64,000 nt of DNA, from the NCBI RefSeq assembly GCF_964355755.1, contig NC_092677.1, forward strand, positions 23,654,101 to 23,718,100, written 5' to 3'. Below are positions 17,835-29,000 of this stretch, piece after piece. The notes below the pieces were generated by a model. It made no database searches and had not been told where the DNA came from. It was given only the letters and a program-made list of their open reading frames with translations. This DNA comes from Antedon mediterranea. Lineage: Eukaryota > Echinodermata > Crinoidea > Comatulida > Antedonidae. The position numbers and the translations under genes were made by a program. Within the stretch, counting starts at the first letter, position 1. Every line of letters starts with the position of its first letter.

Positions 17835-17938
17835 TATTTGTTTTTTGCTTCCATTATCTTTCAAGTCAATTTTATACTTTAGGCCAATTGAAATTTTAAA
17901 AAAAACGTCTAAGAATGAGAACAAGGTAGTTATATGAA

Positions 17939-18011
17939 GCCCGGTTAGCTCAGTTGGTAGAGCATCAGACTTTTAAGCTGAGGGTCAAGGTTTCAAGTCC
18001 CTTATTGGGCG
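17939..18011 (+). tRNA. tRNA-Lys(UUU)-like, G39/T53 variant (copy 3 unit 31)
   Basis: A31:G39 and T53. Confidence 0.6.
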
Positions 18012-18114
18012 TATTTGTTTTTTGCTTCCATTATCTTTCAAGTCAATTTTATACTTTAGGCCAATAAAATTATTAAGAAAAAGTCTAAGAATGAGAACAA
18101 GTTGTTTATATGAA

Positions 18115-18187
18115 GCCCGGTTAGCTCAGTTGGTAGAGCATCAGACTTTTAATCTGAGGGTCAAGGGTTCAAATCCCTTATTGGGCA
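18115..18187 (+). tRNA. tRNA-Lys(UUU) (copy 3 unit 32)
   Basis: Class K, discriminator A. Confidence 0.8.
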
Positions 18188-18287
18188 TATTCGTTTTTGC
18201 TTCCATTATCTTTCAAGTTTTTTTTATACTTTAGGCCAATTGAAATAAAACAAACGTCTAAGAATAAGAACATGGCTTTTATATGAA

Positions 18288-18360
18288 GCCCGGTTAGCTC
18301 AGTTGGTAGAGCATCAGACTTTTAAACTGAGGGTCAAGGGTTCAAGTCCCTTAATGGGCG
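18288..18360 (+). tRNA. tRNA-Lys(UUU)-like, A39 variant (copy 3 unit 33)
   Basis: A31:A39 and A67. Confidence 0.62.
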
Positions 18361-18463
18361 TATTTGTTTTTTGCTTCCATTATCTTTGAAGTCAATTTTA
18401 TACTTTAGGCCAATTGAAATTTTAAAAAAACGTCTAAGAATGAGAACAAGGTATTTATATGAA

Positions 18464-18536
18464 GCCCGGTTAGCTCAGTTGGTAGAGCATCAGACTTTTA
18501 ATCTGAGGGTCAAGGGTTCAAATCCCTTATTGGGCG
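18464..18536 (+). tRNA. tRNA-Lys(UUU) (copy 3 unit 34)
   Basis: Class K. Confidence 0.88.
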
Positions 18537-18639
18537 TATATGTTTTTTGCTTCCATTATCTTTGAAGTCAATTTTATACTTTAGGCCAATAGAAATTTAA
18601 AAAAAACGTCTAAGAATGAGAACAAGGTATTTATAAGAA

Positions 18640-18712
18640 GCCCGGTTACCTCAGTTGGTAGAGCATCAGACTTTTAATCTGAGGGTAAAGGGTTCAAATC
18701 CTTTATTGGGCT
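18640..18712 (+). tRNA. tRNA-Lys(UUU)-like, C10 variant (copy 3 unit 35)
   Basis: C10 with the TTATAAGAA upstream change. Confidence 0.55.
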
Positions 18713-18813
18713 TATTCGAGTTTTGCTTCCATTATCGTTCAAGTCAATTTTATACTTTAGGCCAATTGAAATAAAACAAACTTCTGAGAATGAGAACAAG
18801 GTATTTATATGAG

Positions 18814-18885
18814 GCTCGGTTAGCTCAGTTGGTAGCGCAAAAGACTTTTAATCTGAGGTCAAGGGTTAAAGCCCGTTATTCGGCG
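18814..18885 (+). pseudogene. tRNA-Lys-like, class V (copy 3 unit 36)
   Basis: Counterpart of 6220-6291. Confidence 0.6.
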
Positions 18886-18988
18886 TATTCCTTTTTGGCT
18901 TCCATTATCGTTCAAGTCAATTTTATACCTTAGGCCAATAGAAGTTAAAAAAAAACGTCTAAGAATGAGAACAAGGTATTTATATGAA

Positions 18989-19061
18989 GCCCGGTTAGCT
19001 CAGTTGGTAGAGCATCAGACTTTTAATCTGAGGGTCAAGGGTTCAAATCCCTTATTGGGCG
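18989..19061 (+). tRNA. tRNA-Lys(UUU) (copy 3 unit 37)
   Basis: Class K. Confidence 0.88.
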
Positions 19062-19160
19062 TATTCGTTTTTGCTTCCATTATATTTCAAGTCTATTTTA
19101 TACTTTAGGCCAATTGAAATAAAAAAACGTCTAAGAATGAGAACAAGATATTTATATGAA

Positions 19161-19233
19161 GCTCGGTTAGCTCAGTTGGTAGAGCATCAGACTTTTAATC
19201 TGAGGGTCAAGGGTTCAAGTCCCTTATTGGGCG
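19161..19233 (+). tRNA. tRNA-Lys(UUU) (copy 3 unit 38)
   Basis: Class K with U3:G70. Confidence 0.82.
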
Positions 19234-19336
19234 TATTTGTTTTTTGCTTCCATTATCTTTCAAGTCAATTTTATACTTTAGGCCAATTGAAATTTAAAAA
19301 AAATGTCTAAGAATGAGAACAAGGCAGTTCTATGAA

Positions 19337-19409
19337 GCCCGGTTAGCTCAGTTGGTAGAGCATCAGGCTTTTAAACCGAGGGTCAAGGGTTCAAGTCCCT
19401 TATTGGGCG
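19337..19409 (+). tRNA. tRNA-Lys(UUU)-like, no terminator (copy 3 unit 39)
   Basis: Same stem lesions and interrupted T-run as 6743-6815. Confidence 0.55.
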
Positions 19410-19513
19410 TATTTGTTTGTTGCTTCCATTATCTTTGAAGTTAATTTTATACTTTAGGCCAATAGAAATTTTTAAGAAAAAGTCAAAGAATGAGAACAAG
19501 TTGTTTATATGAA

Positions 19514-19586
19514 GCCCGGTTAGCTCAGTTGGTAGAGCATCAGACTTTTAATCTGAGGGTCAAGGGTTCAAGTCCCTTATTGGGTG
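19514..19586 (+). tRNA. tRNA-Lys(UUU) (copy 3 unit 40)
   Basis: Class K, G1:U72. Confidence 0.8.
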
Positions 19587-19687
19587 TATTGGTTTTTTGC
19601 TTCCATTATCTTTCAAGTCAATTATACTTTAGGCCAATTGAAATTTAAAAAAAATGTCTAAGAATGAGAACAAGGTATTTATATGAA

Positions 19688-19760
19688 GCCCGGTTAGCAC
19701 AGTTGGTAGAGCATCAGACTTTTAATCTGAGGGTCAAGGGTTCAAGTCCCTTATTCGGTG
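19688..19760 (+). tRNA. tRNA-Lys(UUU)-like, A12 variant (copy 3 unit 41)
   Basis: A12:A23, C4:C69; last unit in close register identity with copy 1. Confidence 0.5.
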
Positions 19761-19863
19761 TATTGGTTTTTTGCTTCCATTATCTTTCAAGTCAATTTTA
19801 CACTTTAGGCCAATTGAAATTTAAAAAAAATTTCGAAGAATAAGAACAAGGTAGTTATATGAA

Positions 19864-19936
19864 GCCCGGTTAGCTCAGTTCGTAGAACATCAGACTTTTA
19901 AACTGAGGGTCAAGGGTTCAAGTCCCTTAATGGGCG
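19864..19936 (+). tRNA. tRNA-Lys(UUU)-like, degenerate (copy 3 unit 42)
   Basis: D-loop TTCGTA loses one of the paired-loop Gs, GAAC breaks the D-stem, and A31:A39 is unpaired. Upstream TTTCGAAGAATAAG is private. The downstream T-run is broken (GTTCTTTGC). Confidence 0.5.
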
Positions 19937-20040
19937 TATATGTTCTTTGCTTCCATTATCTTTGAAGTCAATTTTATACTTTAGGCCAATAGAAATTAAA
20001 AAAAAAACGTCTAAGAATGAGAACAAGGTATTTATATGAA

Positions 20041-20113
20041 GCCCGGTTAGCTCAGTTGGTAGAGCATCAGACTTTTAATCTGAGGGTCAAGGGTTCAAGT
20101 CCCTTATTGGGAG
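20041..20113 (+). tRNA. tRNA-Lys(UUU) (copy 3 unit 43)
   Basis: All inner stems intact; GGGAG at the 3' end leaves G1:A72 unpaired; T6. Confidence 0.75.
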
Positions 20114-20216
20114 TATTTGTTTTTTGCTTCCATTATCTTTCAAGTCAATTTTATACTTTAGGCCAATTGAAATTTAAAAAAAACGTCTAAGAATGAGAAC
20201 AAGGTGTTTATATGAA

Positions 20217-20289
20217 GCCCGGTTAGCTCAGTTGGTAGAGCATCAGACTTTTAATCTGAGGGTCAAGTGTTCAAATCCCTTATTGGGCT
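20217..20289 (+). tRNA. tRNA-Lys(UUU) (copy 3 unit 44)
   Basis: D and anticodon arms intact; AAGTG breaks one T-stem pair and weakens the B box; discriminator T; T4. Confidence 0.7.
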
Positions 20290-20390
20290 TATTCGAGTTT
20301 TGCTTCCATTATCGTTCAAGTCAATTTTATACTTTAGGCCAATTGAAATAAAACAAACTTCTAAGAATGAGAACAAGGTATTTATATGAA

Positions 20391-20462
20391 GCTCGGTTAG
20401 CTCAGTTGGTAGCGCAAAAGACTTCTAATCTGAGGTCAAGGGTTAAAGCCCGTTATTGGGCG
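20391..20462 (+). pseudogene. tRNA-like, class V with anticodon TCT (copy 3 unit 45)
   Basis: Class V body; the loop reads CTTCTAA, giving anticodon TCT (arginine codon AGA) instead of TTT. The 3' end is repaired to ATTGGGCG. Confidence 0.55.
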
Positions 20463-20567
20463 TATTCCTTTTTCGCTTCCATTATCGTTCAAGTCAATTT
20501 TATACTTTAGGCCAATTGAAATTTAAAAAAAAAACGTCTAAGAATGAGAACATGGTAGTTATATGAA

Positions 20568-20640
20568 GCCCGGTTAGCTCAGTTGGTAGAGCATCAGACT
20601 TTTAATCTGAGGGTCAAGGGTTCAAGTCCCTTATTGGGCG
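20568..20640 (+). tRNA. tRNA-Lys(UUU) (copy 3 unit 46)
   Basis: Class K; T6. Confidence 0.87.
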
Positions 20641-20741
20641 TATATGTTTTTTGCTTCCATTATCTTTGAAGTCAATTTTATACTTCAGGCCAATTGAAAT
20701 AAAACAAACGTCTAAGAATGAGAACAAGTTATTTACATGAA

Positions 20742-20814
20742 GCCCGGTTAGCTCAGTTGGTAGAGCATCAGACTCTTAATCTGAGGGTCAAGGGTTCAAG
20801 TCCCTTATTGGACG
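20742..20814 (+). tRNA. tRNA-Lys(CUU)-like (copy 3 unit 47)
   Basis: The anticodon loop is CTCTTAA, so anticodon CTT (codon AAG): the only CUU unit in the array. Stems are intact except C2:A71 (ATTGGAC). T6. Confidence 0.72.
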
Positions 20815-20916
20815 TATTTGTTTTTTGCTTCCATTATCTTTCAAGTCAATGTTATACTTTAGGCCAATTGAAATAAAAAACAACTTCTAAGAATGAGAAC
20901 AAGGAATTTTTATGAA

Positions 20917-20989
20917 GCCCGGTTAGCTCAGTTGGTAGAGCATCAGACTTTTAATCTGAGGGTCAAGGGTTCAAGTCCCTTATTGGGCT
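20917..20989 (+). tRNA. tRNA-Lys(UUU) (copy 3 unit 48)
   Basis: All stems paired, discriminator T, T4; last tRNA of the array. Confidence 0.82.
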
Positions 20990-21100
20990 TATTCGAGTTT
21001 TGCTTCCATTATCGTTCAAGTCAATTTTATACTTTAGGCCAATTGAAATAAAACAAACTTCTATGAATGAGAACAAGGTACAAGTCAATTGTATACTTTC

Positions 21101-22783
21101 TTTAATTCATCGTTATTATTTTAATTGGCATTGGCCACGCGTAGTAAAAATAATGATAACAAACTTATTTTGCAATTAGTAGCATTTTATTCTTTGTGGT
21201 AATAATTACGATACAAAACTATAATAACAATTAAAAAAGAAGAAATAACCCTCTGTCTAATTGGTGTCTTTGATTATTAGTATTCCAATGTTGACTATGT
21301 TGACTATCGGAAACTAATCAACATAGACAAATGAAGAGAAACATGATTTTAAAGCTTATTTCTGTGAGTGTGACCAATATCAGGAATTGTAGGAATAATT
21401 ATGAAAAATAATGATTCTGATTATGATTTACATTTTATCGGATCATAACTGGCGGTAAAAAACACATACACCGATATCTAATATCTAAACATACTTACGA
21501 CAACAGTCAAGGCTAAATACTTCAATTCATTTCCATAGTTTGTAATTGTAATTAAAGTTTTGCATGATTTTAATCATAGTCCTGTTTGAGGTAACACATT
21601 GAAGGCATAATCGTTTTAATAGAAAATAGAACGTTTGATTTTTTACAGCTAAAAGTGTTTTACGACTTTTCAAATATTACTAACAAATATGAATATTTGA
21701 AGAAAACAGCACAAATATATATACGGTAAATCGTTTTTTCTTTTTGCGTAGCGCCACTAACGGGTGTTCCGTCTCTTATCTGTTTAGGTCTGATACCGTT
21801 ACGTCATTTATGCACTGCATGATGGTTAATTTAAAAACACATTAAGAATTCGGTCTGTCCATACGTCTAATAAAAAGCACGATCATGCCAGACTCATGCA
21901 AGCGATAAACAGTCGGACTTTCTAGTCCCTACATAAACATTCAGGAAAGTAGACAATTTTGGCTCTGTAGATATTTGTGCTGTGTTCTGAATGTTTCCGC
22001 GAATACGTTGTATGTAGTTGTAATTGCATTTTTGGCGGCGATTGCCTTCCATAGTCATGTGTTACATGGTAGAGCTATTTATACCTCAGTGGTTACATGA
22101 GTAATTAATTAAGAGAATGAAGTACAATGCGACATAATAAATACTGAGAAAGATTCGTTTAGTACCCCGGGTTCATTGCTGATACGGGGACCAGTGTACC
22201 TTATTCTATTGGAGCAAACCAGATTTGTCAAGTAGGCCTATGAATTAATTGAGATGATTGTCATATTTAGTTAGACGATTATTGACCGACATCATAGTCT
22301 TGTTATGAACCTAACTCTCTATACTAATACCCATAGTTACCGTATCTTTTCATACATACTGCGGCCAAAATGCGTATTTTACATGATTTGTGATCATATG
22401 TGGCAGCTCAATTAACCAATACAGAAAACATTTTCGGTAAATTGTAAACAATGGTGTAGGCCTATGCCTAAGGTGAAAAAGAAGCTGGCGTTGGAATATA
22501 AATGCAACAGAACAATAATTGTGTACAAATACACTGTATCAATATTGCTAACGTCCAAAGTAGCCTAAACCAATCATCCTTAACCTTTTCTATGGAATGT
22601 GTTCCGTTATAAAATACTGAGATTACTACCGGAATGGTCATAAAAAATAGGAAAATACATCTAGTGAAAAACAATTGATATTACATCTACATTATGAAAA
22701 CTCTTAAAAAAGTAACTCCATCAATTTACTCTGTAAAGACTTTGGTTTGTTTTGCCCTTTCCTGAGTAGCTTTTCTGAGGTTT
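21101..22783. other. Intergenic spacer, no gene seen
   Basis: AT-rich unique sequence between the tRNA array and the 3' end of the retropepsin-like gene. It must hold that gene's 3' untranslated region, but I could not place a convincing polyadenylation signal. No repeat family recognised elsewhere in the window is present. Confidence 0.5.
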
Positions 22784-23095
22784 TTACTGAGGTATACTAA
22801 CCACCGTCGACGATTCTTGTTTTTCTTCAGAGGTAGATTTTGCTTGCGGAATAAGCTTAGTACTTTGAGCTTGGACATCGTCTTGTGCTTCAGACGGTTC
22901 TCCTATATCGTGACTTGTACTCGCTTCATCAAATAAAGGCCGACGACGGCGAGTTTCTGAGTTGCTATTGTCGTCGCCAGAATCGGACGAAACGCTAGAT
23001 TCGGCTTGTAACCAAATGTGACTTTGGCCTCCAATCATATGGCGGAATTGTTGTATTACACGATTCCCGACGGAGTTGTACTTTTCAGTTATTGC
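22784..23095 (-). CDS. Retropepsin-like gene, coding exon 5 (domain end and acidic tail)
   Basis: Acceptor TTTTATTTTCAG at phase 0; TAA stop at 22786-22784. It encodes residues 237-339: the closing protease segment with S-V-G-N-R, then a low-complexity tail rich in Ser, Glu, Asp and Gln with a four-arginine cluster. Confidence 0.85.
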   Translation of the reverse strand, partial: AITEKYNSVGNRVIQQFRHMIGGQSHIWLQAESSVSSDSGDDNSNSETRRRRPLFDEASTSHDIGEPSEAQDDVQAQSTKLIPQAKSTSEEKQESSTVVSIPQ

Positions 23096-26000
23096 CTGAA
23101 AATAAAAAAACAGTTGCATAACCATTTTATTTAATAACTCTTAAAATGGCATTTTACAACAAGGAAATAATTGACATTTATTTAATTAATTCACAGTTTT
23201 TGTTTGTGTTTATAAATATCGAGTTTTAAACAGGCCTATGACGTATCTTTGCCATTTCATTGTTTAAATATTTGGTGTTGTTGTGTCACATTGTGTCAAA
23301 CAACTTGGGAGATGTTATACAAAACAAATAATAAATGTTTTATATGTAAGCATATTCGTGCTATGGTACAATTAATTTCATTCGGTGAAATAAACCCCTT
23401 TCACCTCATGGAATTATTTGTACCATTGCACTCATAGAAATCCTTATTTGTATAATATTGCATGCGCAAGTATTATACGTATGAAACGCCATATGTGCCA
23501 ACATATTTATCTTTTTTACTAATAATACTAATTCGAAACCCAGTCTGGAACCTAGACTAGCACAATGTAAATGAGTTGACCAGTCATCAGGCTGCAGCAG
23601 TTGGGATGATCCATCGCGTCGTAATTGGTCAAATTACTCGCGGTGCGCTTCTATATTGTGTTTTTGTTTTGTGGGAAAATGTTGCATGTATAGGTTCTGG
23701 TAGGCCTAAACAAATTCTTACCTCGACTTCAATTTCTGTGTCCTGACCAAACACAAGAAATGCCTTGTATAAATCTTTATCTACAGTGGTATGGACACCT
23801 CGACTTTTGATGGGTGCTATATAGTCTAAGTGTAAGCGTGCAAACAACTCTGGTTTCAAGGTAACCACATCGCTGCCACTGTCTACCATAAACTCTAAAA
23901 TAAGAGAACATATTATTTTTAAGATGTATTTTCTCCCAAAACATAAAAAATGAAGATTAATAAAATCATATTTTGAATAGTCCATTTTGTAGTTTTAATA
24001 AAGTTAATCACTTCCAAAGGAAAAAAAAACGAAAAAAAAAAAAACAAACAAAAAAACAAATTACCTAAGTCTTCAAATTTCGGATCCCCTGGGTGTCGTG
24101 ATTTTAAAGTTGCTCGAACACACAGGAAGTCATGAGGGGAGTCCTTTAGTTCATTCGGTCTTCCCCAGTATCCAATTGTAATTACTTTTTCATAGTCCGT
24201 TTTATGTTTTTTTCGCAAATTACTAACTAAAAGAGAAAACAAAACAAAACGTTCCATGAAAAATTTAGTAATATTATCCCCAATACCCGTGCTGAAGCGA
24301 CAGGTAGATCTCTCAGAAACGCAAACAAAATATCCCAAATTAAATGTAGAACAGAAAGATTTAAGAAATCCACACTCCCATTCCTGATTAACAATGACCT
24401 TATAGTGCAATAATATATATATATGAAATTCTTAATTTTGATAGGCCTACGGATAATTAATAATTTTACTCGCAGTTTTTAAATTTGTAATTGTATATTC
24501 TTTATTTTTTTTTTTTATGAATTTATGTGTATATATATATTTTTATATTAGATGGTTGTGTAATTTTGCTCGTTTTTGATATATATCTTTGTAAGTTTGT
24601 AATTGTATATTCTTTATTTTTTTTTAATGCATTTTGTATATATATATATATATTTTTATATTGAATGTTTATGTTACTGGACGCAATTCAGTTTTGTACT
24701 GCCATGTCTTTGTTTTTAATAAACCAGAATAAATAAATAAATAAATAAACGTTTATCTTAAATCTAGTAAACAGCAACATCTTTCTAATTAATGAATTAT
24801 TGAATTATTAATTCATTATTTTATAATTTTATTTTGCCAAGGAAAGATTTTAAAAGGAACAAACAATAATGATGTTCCCCAACGGTTGTATTTTATTCTT
24901 TATAACTCATTAAACAATTCAACAAGTTGTAGATATTATATCAAAAAGAAGCCCATCTCGAAAAGAAGCCCACTTTGAAAAGTAGCCCACCCAAGAGCAC
25001 TAAAAAAAAAGGGCTTCTTTCAAACTAGGAACAAGGCCATATACATGACTGTCCCAGTCGCGTGTTTGAATTAAGCTTGGTTGTCACTAGCGACGCAACG
25101 TAACGCAATCTACGCAACGAACGTAAGAAAATGCCCTTCCAAACATTTTTTTTTCTTGTGTGGGTTCGTCCCACTTTTATTATAGTTCTCTGTTATAAAT
25201 ATAATAATATATATATATGCACATTTATATATTTCTCTTATTTATAAGGTACATTGCTAAAAAATACATATCTTTTAAACAGTATATACATAGGCTAAGA
25301 TTATCTGTGTAAAATCTAGTTTGTAATACAGTACCAGAAAATTCATATTTAATAAATATCGATTAAGCCTTTATTTCCAGTGTCAAAGACTGAGTAGGTC
25401 TATTATTTAAACAAAATGAACGAATTTATTTTATCAGGTTTAAATAATATCATCGAGACAAGCTTTATATATATTGTTGTCAATACAAGAAGATATGTTT
25501 ATGCTGTTTACCTAATATGGTGACGACGTCACGCTGGTAACTCAAGCCACAACTTGGCAAATCATGTACACTATATCATATTTATTCTATTCATGAAAAA
25601 TCGAAGAGCGCCATGAAGACTGAAATTATACAGCAGACTACGGTAAATGATGTAACGCCCGATGTAACGACAGCCTACTTAGAAAATGAGCAAAGCTAGG
25701 TTGTAAACAATGAATGACTCATAATATTACTTTAATGCATTGCTACATGAGTCACATTTTGCTGTGAATATTAGCAATAAATTTTGAAACTGTCACAATA
25801 TCGCACAGCTGATCGTCACTCCAGTGACAATTGTAAGTTCGTTATGAGTTCAGATTCATAATGCCGCGTTTTATAACAAAATTAACGACGGTAATCTAGT
25901 AGCGCCCGCATCGGTTAGATGAATCCAAAACTTTTTCGAGCGTTGCTCACATTGGCACAGTTAGAACAACATGACACGTTAACAGTTAGAACAAGAGCTA

Positions 26001-29000
26001 ATCCAGGGCTAGCTGATCACCAAGAATAATTCTGGGGCGGAAAATAATCGTAGGACCGAAAGAAATAAATGAATGACCAAACTTTTTTCTCAATATATGC
26101 TCCATCTCATCGCCTTTGTCCCTCTCTTGAAACTTCGAACATTTACCCATTTTGAATTCTTTTATAATTTATTAAAAAATCTACTTAAAATCCAGGAGAC
26201 GATGCGCCTTTGATCATTTTTTTAAATTGGCGCAATAATATATAAAAGGTTTGATTATTATGATCTTTTCACGTCGGTTACATACCAATCTGTAAACGAC
26301 ATTAATGGCTATTGAGTAAGATTCCCATACATACACAAGACTTACTTATTTAAATTAATACTTTGAATAAATTGAATTTATTTTAAACCTGATGATTATT
26401 TAACTAAGTGATATCCCTTTTCCGTGTTTTATTGTTTTGTATCGTGGTCCAATTTCACAAACGCGGTCGATCACATTTCATATAATTACTTATGAGTCAG
26501 AAAGAAACGCAATTTAGTTTACAGGTGGTAACCAGGAGATATATTACGCATGCGTAGAGTATGAACACAGAGCACGCATACAATAACCAGACGAAAATGA
26601 ACTACATTGTGCGGTATACGCGCCAAGTATTGTATTATCAGTATAGCTAATTCTCATATATCTCGTTAATATTGGGTTGTGAAAAAAGATTTGACCTCGA
26701 AAAAATTAAAATATTCGTAAGGAGAAAACAAAATGAAATGGAATTGCACTTTTGTTTATTAAACAGCGTGCATAGTTGGTTGACCTACCTGCTTCGTATT
26801 AGTATATTCAGAAATAAACTACTTATGATGGATAATACTTAAAGATCTACTGTTGAAAATAAATAAAATCAGACTTTGAATAGGCCTATGCCTTATTGTA
26901 TTATATTCACTTCTGTTAAAAAATAAATAATGATTTCAGGATTAATAATAGTCAGTAATTGTTTGTAACCACTGTACTGTGGAGTAGCTTTGCATCAGGG
27001 TGTTGAGTAATTGGTCAGGCACCCGGAAATGACATGCGTATTCTCAATTTACAATTACGTCAGAGTAGGGCAAAACATCTGACCAATAATGGTTTCAATT
27101 TAAAAAAACAAAATTAAACGAGTAGGCTAAATGAAACAAAAAATGTTTCATCTTATCTTATTTGAAATGCTTAGTTATTTTTTAATTGATGTACAAAATA
27201 TTACATTACGTTTTGGCGCGGCCATACAAACAGCTCAGGTGGTACATTCTAGTCATTGGAAGTTTCTATCAGCAGGCCTTAGAATGACTTATACTTATAC
27301 TATACTTGGTTTATACGTATTATTTATCCTCAAACCCCACTTGGACATGCGCAACTGGATTAAATCGTGTGTTGAATGAGTTTGAAAGGACAAGGACATT
27401 ATAAACAATTAATAAGATAGTTTATTTTGAGAAATTTGAAATTATAAACTATAAATTATTAATGAGTAATTGGAATATTGTAATAAAGGCTGTCCAGATA
27501 GCGCACTGTAGATAGTTTAGGCCGCACAGTGTCAGTTTAGGCCGCACAGTGTCCAGTAAAAGCATCGATGGCTATAAATCGTGCCCACTTAGGCATGACC
27601 AGAGACCCCCGGTCACAGAATGTCCAAGAAGTAGGGCAGAGTGGTGTTGGCGCACATTGGCAATATCAGGCCTGAACTCTTTCCCTGTACATTGTGGGTG
27701 CATGCATGGAAAACGAATTTGAAGGAGAGGGATTTAGGGGTTGGGGCTCACCGGACTACTCTCTTTTAAGAGATAAAAGCCTGGTTCCCACTAGGCTGCA
27801 ATGCAAAGATGAAGTAGATGTAACGGAGAACACTGGGATACAATGCAAGAATGACGCAAAGTGCCGTAAGAACAAACCGTACAGTACGATAACGTTGCGT
27901 GTCAGACGTGAGAACCGACGACGTAACGTTGGTTTACACTGTGATGCAACGCAAGAATGCCGCAAAGTGCCGTAAGAACAAATCGTACAATAACCTTGCG
28001 TGTCAGACGTGAGAACCGACGACGTAACGTTAGTTTACACTGGGATGTAACGCAAGAATGACGCAAAGTGCTGTAGGCCTAAGAACAAACCGTACAGTAA
28101 CCTTGGGTGTCACACGTGAGAACCGACAACGTAGAGGTTGGTTCCAAGGATGAAACGTAACAACGATGAATCGCTAAAGTGTGGTTCCCACTTGAACGCA
28201 ACGCAATGTAACGCAGCGACGTATCGACGCAAAGTGTATTGCGTAATCACAAGTGGGAACCGACGACGCAATAGTACTGCAAACATCGTAGGTTTGATTT
28301 CAAGCAGGCGGGGCAAAAACAATGATTGGAAGGCATTTTCTTACGTTGCGTAGATTGCGTCGCTAGTGGGAACCAAGCTTTACCTTTGGTGGTCAATTCA
28401 CTTGCTTAGCGCGCCTCGTACTTTTGCGTCCCGTCAGTGGGAAGCAAGCTATAGGGCCTAACAAACACACATTCTTACCTGCTTCTCGCAAGCGTTTACG
28501 GTGACTTGGTAAATGTATTTCTAGATCGTGCAAAGTATTCTCATTCACTTCTAAATCGCTAGCTGATCTTAATGTGTCTATATCAGAATTCACAAAGTTC
28601 GTAAAGTAATAATCTAGACCATTTCTTCGCAGCCATGAAAAAACTTCAAAATATTCTGACGGTTGATATACTTGCGCTGAAAAGATAAATAGATTACTTA
28701 TTAATTGACTGACTGCACGAGGTAATAATATGTGTTTTTGTTAAATACCGTATCATTGATATATTTGGTTTCACTTCACCTACAGAGTGGATATAGGTGC
28801 TTCTAGAATGTTTTTATTCTGCAGGCCTAGCAAAATGTTTAGAAGGGTTGGATTAGACGGTTGTTACTATTTTAAGTCATCTAGGCGTAGGCCTATGAAA
28901 TAAACTTAATTGACTGGAATTGGTTGTTTTCCTTAACCTTTCATGTGACTTATGAATTCATATTCATGTGAAATAAGAAGACCTGCGATGTAACATAAAT

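Larger units (their letters stand above)
12595..20992 (+). repeat. Higher-order repeat copy 3 (48 monomers, divergent last seven)
   Basis: It matches copy 1 at a constant shift of 12594 through unit 41 (to about 19800). Units 42-48 keep the spacing but carry many private differences. They are followed by a tRNA-less partial monomer (20993-21100) where the array ends in unique sequence. Confidence 0.92.
1..21100 (+). repeat. Tandem tRNA-Lys(UUU) gene array, about 175-bp monomer, 120 tRNA bodies
   Basis: The whole stretch is a head-to-tail array of 172-177 bp monomers. Each has a 72-73 nt tRNA body, a 3' T-run (T4-T7) 6-11 nt after it, an AT-rich spacer with an A-run, and a TATA-like TTTATATGA just before the next tRNA. 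The best bodies fold as a full cloverleaf: acceptor GCCCGGT/ATTGGGC, D-stem GCTC/GAGC, anticodon arm TCAGA-CTTTTAA-TCTGA with anticodon TTT, and T-stem AAGGG/CCCTT. A box (TAGCTCAGTTGG) and B box (GGTTCAAATCC) are present. This is the usual animal lysine tRNA. Classes used in the entries below: K = all stems paired; C10 = C at position 10 breaks the D-stem; C12 = C at 12; G33 = invariant U33 lost; V = GCTCGG start, 72 nt, several broken stems. The window opens inside the array, so its left end is not seen. Confidence 0.95.

Noticed and set aside
1-21100. CRISPR-like array
   Set aside because: The repeat unit is a whole 175-bp tRNA monomer with near-identical spacers; the context is eukaryotic.
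27694-27975. 93-codon frame and its antisense partner
   Set aside because: Covered by the tandem repeat within the composite MITE; no domain resemblance.
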